A DNA stretch of 64,000 nucleotides. Origin: Streptomyces sp. PT12. GTDB lineage: Bacteria > Actinomycetota > Actinomycetes > Streptomycetales > Streptomycetaceae. The notes beneath the pieces are model-generated. The model was not told where the DNA came from. It made no database searches and saw nothing but the letters and a program-made list of their open reading frames with translations. Location: assembly GCF_003311645.1 (NCBI RefSeq), contig NZ_QEST01000131.1, positions 42,059-106,058 on the forward strand. The letters are read 5' to 3'. A program made the position numbers and the translations under genes. Shown one piece after another: positions 60,522 through 64,000 of the stretch (the first letter of the stretch is position 1; each line of letters opens with the position of its first letter).

Positions 60522-61693
60522 TCAGATGGCCTTCCCCGGGTTGAGGATGCCCAGCGGGTCGAGCGCTTCCTTGATCCTCCGGTGGAGACTTCGCGCCCCG
60601 GGCCCCAACTCGGCGTCGAGCCAGGCGCGTTTCAGTGTGGCGACGCCATGTTCCCCGGTGATGGTGCCGCCAAGGCGCAGCGCGAGGCGGAAGATCTCGT
60701 CCACCGTCTCGGCCACGGCCGCCGGGTCCTGGCCTCCGGCGAGCACGAGGGGGTGGATGTTGCCCTCACCGGCGTGGGCGAAGGTGAAGACGGGCACCCC
60801 CGTGCGGTCGGCGAGCGCGGTCAGCGCCTGGCCGCCTCGGCGAGCCGGGAGCGGGGCACGGCGATGTCCTTGATCAGCACCCGGCCGAGGCGTTCGACGG
60901 CGGGCAGCCGCTCGGCCGCCGCGGGCTCGCCGGTGGACTCGGCGCGGGTGGCGGTGCGGCGCAGCACGGCGTGCACGGCCTCGATCTCCGCTTCGGCGGC
61001 GAACCCGTCGGTGCAGGCCAGCACGAACGTCTCGCCCGCGGCGGGGACATCGCCGCCCGCCCGGTGGATCGCCCCGAGCGTGCGGGCGTCGAGGAACTCC
61101 AGCACGCTGGGCCGCAGCCCGGCGTCCAGCACGGCGACGCAGGCGGCCGCCGCCTCCTCGGGGGAGGCGAAGTACGCGGCGGCGGTGCCCGTCGCGGCGG
61201 GCAGCGGGTGCAGCCGCAGCGTGGCGCCCACGACCACGGCGAGCGTGCCCTCGGAGCCGGTGAAGAGCGACGTCAGGTCGTAGCCCGCCACGCCCTTGAC
61301 GGTCCTGCGCCCGGTGCGCAGCGGGGTGCCGTCGGCCAGCACCAGGTCGAGGGCTAGCACGGCGTCCCTGGTCACGCCGTACTTCACGCAGTGCAGGCCG
61401 CCCGCGTTGGTGGCGATGTTCCCGCCCACCGTGGACAGCGCCGCGCTGGCCGGGTCGGGGGCGTAACGCAGCCCCACCTCCCGTGCCGCGCGGTCGAGTT
61501 CGGCGGTGATCACGTGACGCGGGCGCGGGGCATCGGCCAGCCATTCGGGACCGAGCCTGACGGCCCGCGCATCGTCCATGTCGAGGTCGCCGAGGCCCGC
61601 GAGGGTGTCGGCCAACGCCCGGGCCACGGCCCGGCGTTCGTCCTCGGCGAGGTCGTCGTGCGGCCCCGCGGCGCGGATCGCGTGGTCGGTCAA
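60522..61693 (-). pseudogene. GlcD-type FAD-linked oxidase with an internal deletion and a frameshift
   Basis: Two frames together give a D-lactate/glycolate-oxidase-like protein: ASAALSTVGGNIATNAGGLH, TVKGVAGYDLTSLFTGSEGT, then after a frame change near 60835 FAHAGEGNIHP, GGTITGEHGVATLKR and DPLGILNPGKAI. The frame change is a one-base loss near GCGGCCAGGCGC. In addition the first FAD-binding segment (about 100 residues carrying the usual PRGAGT-like loop) is missing: an unrelated-looking leader runs directly into ITAELDRAAREVGL. Two independent lesions make this a genuine pseudogene. Confidence 0.82.
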
Positions 61694-62083
61694 CTCCCGT
61701 GCCAGCCACCCATTCCAGATGGCGCGGCGTCAGGGTGCGCTTCCCGCCGCCGAGATCGCCGCCGTGGCCCGACGCCCGCTCGTGCAAGGAGATTCGCACG
61801 CGCGCCACACATGGGCTGAAAGATTGCTCGCCCGATGGCGTGTCCGACAGATAACTTCTGTCCCCCATCGCGCCGACACGGGCTGGCCTGTCATGGGCAC
61901 GGCCGCTTCGGCGGGATGCGTCGGCGTGGCCATCGCGGCCGCGCTCACCACGGGGGCCGGTCGGGGGCGGGTCGGGGCGTCGCGGCGCCCACGCCCGCCT
62001 CCGACCGGGCGCGCCCGCGAGCGCCCTCCGCCGCCCACCCTGTTAACTTAGGCATACCTAACCTCGAAGCAGGGAGCACCGCC
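61694..62083. other. Gap before the siderophore-interacting protein gene
   Basis: 390 bp with no supported gene. It contains the upstream side of the broken GlcD gene (minus strand), a lower-GC patch around 61845-61865 and the iron box at 62048-62061. No other structure is evident. Confidence 0.5.
62048..62061. promoter_or_regulatory. Iron box (IdeR/DmdR-type)
   Basis: TTAGGCATACCTAA is a palindrome matching the core of the actinobacterial iron box (TTAGGTTAGGCTAACCTAA). It extends partially outward (TTAAC on the left, CCT on the right). It sits 22 bp before the SIP start, so iron-loaded DmdR/IdeR should repress the gene. Confidence 0.88.
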
Positions 62084-62929
62084 ATGGCTGAGCGACCGGC
62101 CCGCAGGGCACTCACCGTCCACACCGGAGAGGTCATCTGGACGGAGCGGCTGACGCCGGGCATGCACCGGGTGGTGCTCGGCGGCGAGGGGCTGGCCGCG
62201 TTCTCCGCCGGCGCGTACACGGATCACTATGTGAAGCTGCTGTTCCCTGTGCCAGGCGTGGACCTGCCCGAGCCGTTCGACCTGGGGCGCGTCCGCGAGG
62301 AGCTGCCGCGTGAGCGGTGGCCCGTCACCCGCACCTACACCGTGCGCGCCTGGGACCCGCGGGCGCGCGAGCTGACGCTCGACTTCGTGGTGCACGGCGA
62401 CCGCGGGCTCGCCGGGCCATGGGCGACGGCAGCCAGGCGCGGCGACGTGCTCAGGTTCGTGGGCCCCGGTGGCGCCTACGCGCCCGAGCCCGGCGTCGGC
62501 TGGCACCTCCTGGTCGGCGACGAGAGCGCGCTGCCCGCCATCGCCGCCGCGGTGGAGCGGATGCCCGCGGGCGCCGCGCTGCGAGCGTTCGTGGAGATCG
62601 AGGGCCCCGAGGAGGAGCAGAAGATCACCTCCCCCGACGGCACCGGCGTCACGTGGCTGCACCGCGGCGGCCGCCCGGTGGGCGAGGCCCTGGTGGAGAC
62701 GGTGCGCGCGCTCGCCTTCCCCTCGCCCGACGTGCAGGTCTTCGCGCACGGCGAGGCCGGGATGGTCAAGGAGCTGCGACGCCATCTCCGCCTGGAGCGG
62801 GCCGTGCCGCGGGAGCGCCTGTCCCTCTCCGGGTACTGGCGGCTCGGCCACGACGAGGACGGCTGGCAGGCGTCCAAGCGCGAGTGGAACGCCACGGTGG
62901 AGGCCGAGCAGGAGGCCAACGGCGCCTGA
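62084..62929 (+). CDS. Siderophore-interacting protein (NAD(P)H-dependent ferric-siderophore reductase)
   Basis: 281 residues of the ViuB/YqjH-type SIP family. The FAD-binding strand PVTRTYTVRAWDPRARELTL has the R-x-Y-T/S motif, DFVVHGDRGLAGPWA follows, and the NAD-binding half includes LLVGDESALPAIAAAVE and VFAHGEAGMVKELRR, with the conserved SGYWRLGHDEDGW C-terminus. It releases iron from imported siderophores by reduction in the cytoplasm. GGGAG upstream of ATG 62084 supports the start. It is a single gene under the iron box. Confidence 0.94.
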   Translation: MAERPARRALTVHTGEVIWTERLTPGMHRVVLGGEGLAAFSAGAYTDHYVKLLFPVPGVDLPEPFDLGRVREELPRERWPVTRTYTVRAWDPRARELTLDFVVHGDRGLAGPWATAARRGDVLRFVGPGGAYAPEPGVGWHLLVGDESALPAIAAAVERMPAGAALRAFVEIEGPEEEQKITSPDGTGVTWLHRGGRPVGEALVETVRALAFPSPDVQVFAHGEAGMVKELRRHLRLERAVPRERLSLSGYWRLGHDEDGWQASKREWNATVEAEQEANGA

Positions 62930-63018
62930 GCGCCCCCTCATTGGTCTGTACATGTCCGCGTGCCCGGGGCACACTGTCCGCCGAGTGCGTCCCCCACCCC
63001 ACGAGGAGCAGACCCTCC

Positions 63019-63945
63019 ATGCCCCTTCGCACCCGGCGCCGTCCTTCCCTGGCCACCACAGGGCTGCTCGCCCTCCTCACCGCCGCCGCCCTGTCCACCG
63101 CCCCACCCGCCGCCGCGGACACCGGCGACGCCGCAGGCACCGGCGACGCCGCAGGCACCGGCAACGCCGCGGACACCTGGAACGAGGTCGGCTCCGACCG
63201 CGCCGACCCGCTGACCGAGAGCCAGGGCCTCGCCTCGGTCGAGGTGCCAGCCAACAGCCCCAACCGCTACACCGGCATCGGCACCATCCCCCTCGACGTC
63301 GCCGCCCGCGGCTGGAACCACGTCGGTGACCCCGACGCCTCCTACGACGGCCACTACATCGAGCCCTACCAGCGGGACTCGGGCGATACCAAGATGTTCC
63401 GCGCGCAGGCCCCGGACGGCGGCTGGTCGGAGTATGTGCACACGCTCGGCCCCGGCGAGGCCCTGAACAACTCCTGGGTCGCCATCTCGCCCGACGGCCT
63501 GTGGATGCTGTCGGGCGAGTACGGGACGATGAGCCGCCTGCTGGTCTTCCCCACCCCCGGCGTCAACCCCGGCACCTCGCCTTCGGCCGACCTCCCGCAT
63601 GTCTCGTCCGTCACCCTCGACCGCGCCGTGCGCGACGTCCAGGGCTGCGACTTCTCGGGCCCCACCACGCTGCTGTGCTCGTCCGACGACCCGGAGGGCA
63701 GCCTGTTCGGCATCACCAAGCCGCTGCTCCAGATCGACCTCTCGGACGAGCCGAACGGCACGGCCGACGTCTCGGGCCATGTCACGGCGCTGCGTCAACT
63801 CCCGTTGCGCAGCGGCTGCTCCGGCGCGTTCGAGGCGCAGGGCGTCGACTACGACCGCCGCACCGGCACCCTGCGGGTGATCGTCATGTCCCCGGGCTTC
63901 TGCGTGTTGACGGACAGCATGACCTACCGCTTCACGCGCGGCTGA
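63019..63945 (+). CDS. Secreted protein of unknown function
   Basis: 308 residues. A signal peptide (about 1-33, ending PPAAA) is followed by a TGDAAG repeat (three copies, about 34-50) and then a beta-rich body: PANSPNRYTGIGTIPLDVAA, GHYIEPYQRDSGDTKMFRA, WVAISPDGLWMLSGEYGTMS and QGVDYDRRTGTLRVIVMSPG. The WVAISPDG-x-W pattern looks like a beta-propeller blade. Four to five Cys could form disulfides. AGGAG about 11 nt before ATG 63019 supports the start. I do not recognise the family. Confidence 0.75.
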   Translation: MPLRTRRRPSLATTGLLALLTAAALSTAPPAAADTGDAAGTGDAAGTGNAADTWNEVGSDRADPLTESQGLASVEVPANSPNRYTGIGTIPLDVAARGWNHVGDPDASYDGHYIEPYQRDSGDTKMFRAQAPDGGWSEYVHTLGPGEALNNSWVAISPDGLWMLSGEYGTMSRLLVFPTPGVNPGTSPSADLPHVSSVTLDRAVRDVQGCDFSGPTTLLCSSDDPEGSLFGITKPLLQIDLSDEPNGTADVSGHVTALRQLPLRSGCSGAFEAQGVDYDRRTGTLRVIVMSPGFCVLTDSMTYRFTRG

Positions 63946-64000
63946 CCCGTTACCTTTTTCGTGGCCCTGAAACGGGGCTCCTGGCCTCCGGGCCCGGCAT

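Overview
The window is high-GC DNA with strong G/C bias at third codon positions, GTG/ATGA stop-start overlaps, SigHrdB-type promoters, a DasR-type dre site, a CebR-type box and an IdeR/DmdR-type iron box. All of this points to a Streptomyces or close relative living on plant and chitin litter.

Layout. (1) 1-3154: L-rhamnose catabolism, with rhaI-rhaD divergent from rhaM. Each side has a recognisable promoter with a matching 12-bp operator just downstream; a LacI-type regulator and a YjbQ-family gene follow. (2) 4742-6193: an IS graveyard holding the N-terminal part of an ISAzo13-type transposase, the C-terminal part of a TnpB with its IS605-like right end, and a NIPSNAP-family gene truncated exactly at that end. 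(3) 6282-8106: a TetR regulator and a zinc-dependent alcohol dehydrogenase interrupted by an amber codon. (4) 8199-29677: a large aerobic cobalamin block under three cobalamin riboswitches. They sit before cobG-H-IJ-M, before chlID-cobO-cobB/C-cobD, and (minus strand) before btuF-btuC-btuD-cobN-cobF-cobQ-cobK; cobL is divergent from the second unit. Nearly every junction is an ATGA, GTGA or TGATG overlap. CobI/CobJ and CobB/CobC are fused, and CobG ends just before the region that normally carries its Fe-S cysteines. (5) 29875-34799: an orphan GH51 arabinofuranosidase beside the tail of a deleted sugar permease, a DasR-linked AA10 LPMO, an in-frame permease/ATPase deletion chimera, and a LacI regulator with paired operators. 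(6) 34884-37046: an ECF41-type sigma factor and an NDH-2-like oxidoreductase. (7) 37228-45279: a six-gene LacI-controlled unit (LacI, FAD oxidoreductase, HyuA-type hydrolase, HEAGH zincin-like protein, GntP permease, Tat-exported propeller protein) with two operators 42 bp apart. I could not match this unit to a known pathway, and it is the best candidate for an undescribed system. (8) 45476-52022: an Asp-rich repeat protein, an alanine/glycine:sodium symporter, a frameshifted SdpI gene, a PPOX-type protein, an esterase and monooxygenase pair next to an AraC regulator, a frameshifted Lrp regulator and small proteins. (9) 52495-59319: CutC, tandem pectate lyases (PL9, PL1), a CebR-boxed CBM35-GH26 mannanase and a secreted glycerophosphodiesterase. 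(10) 59282-63945: two flavin reductases, a doubly damaged GlcD-type oxidase, an iron-boxed siderophore-interacting protein and a secreted protein of unknown function.

How it fits together: sugar and polysaccharide modules are each controlled by a local LacI-type regulator or a global one (DasR, CebR), and cobalamin synthesis and uptake by riboswitches. Decay is concentrated outside the cobalamin block: about eight clear gene lesions against one (the short CobG) inside it. All family names rest on reading the translations; no database search was run.
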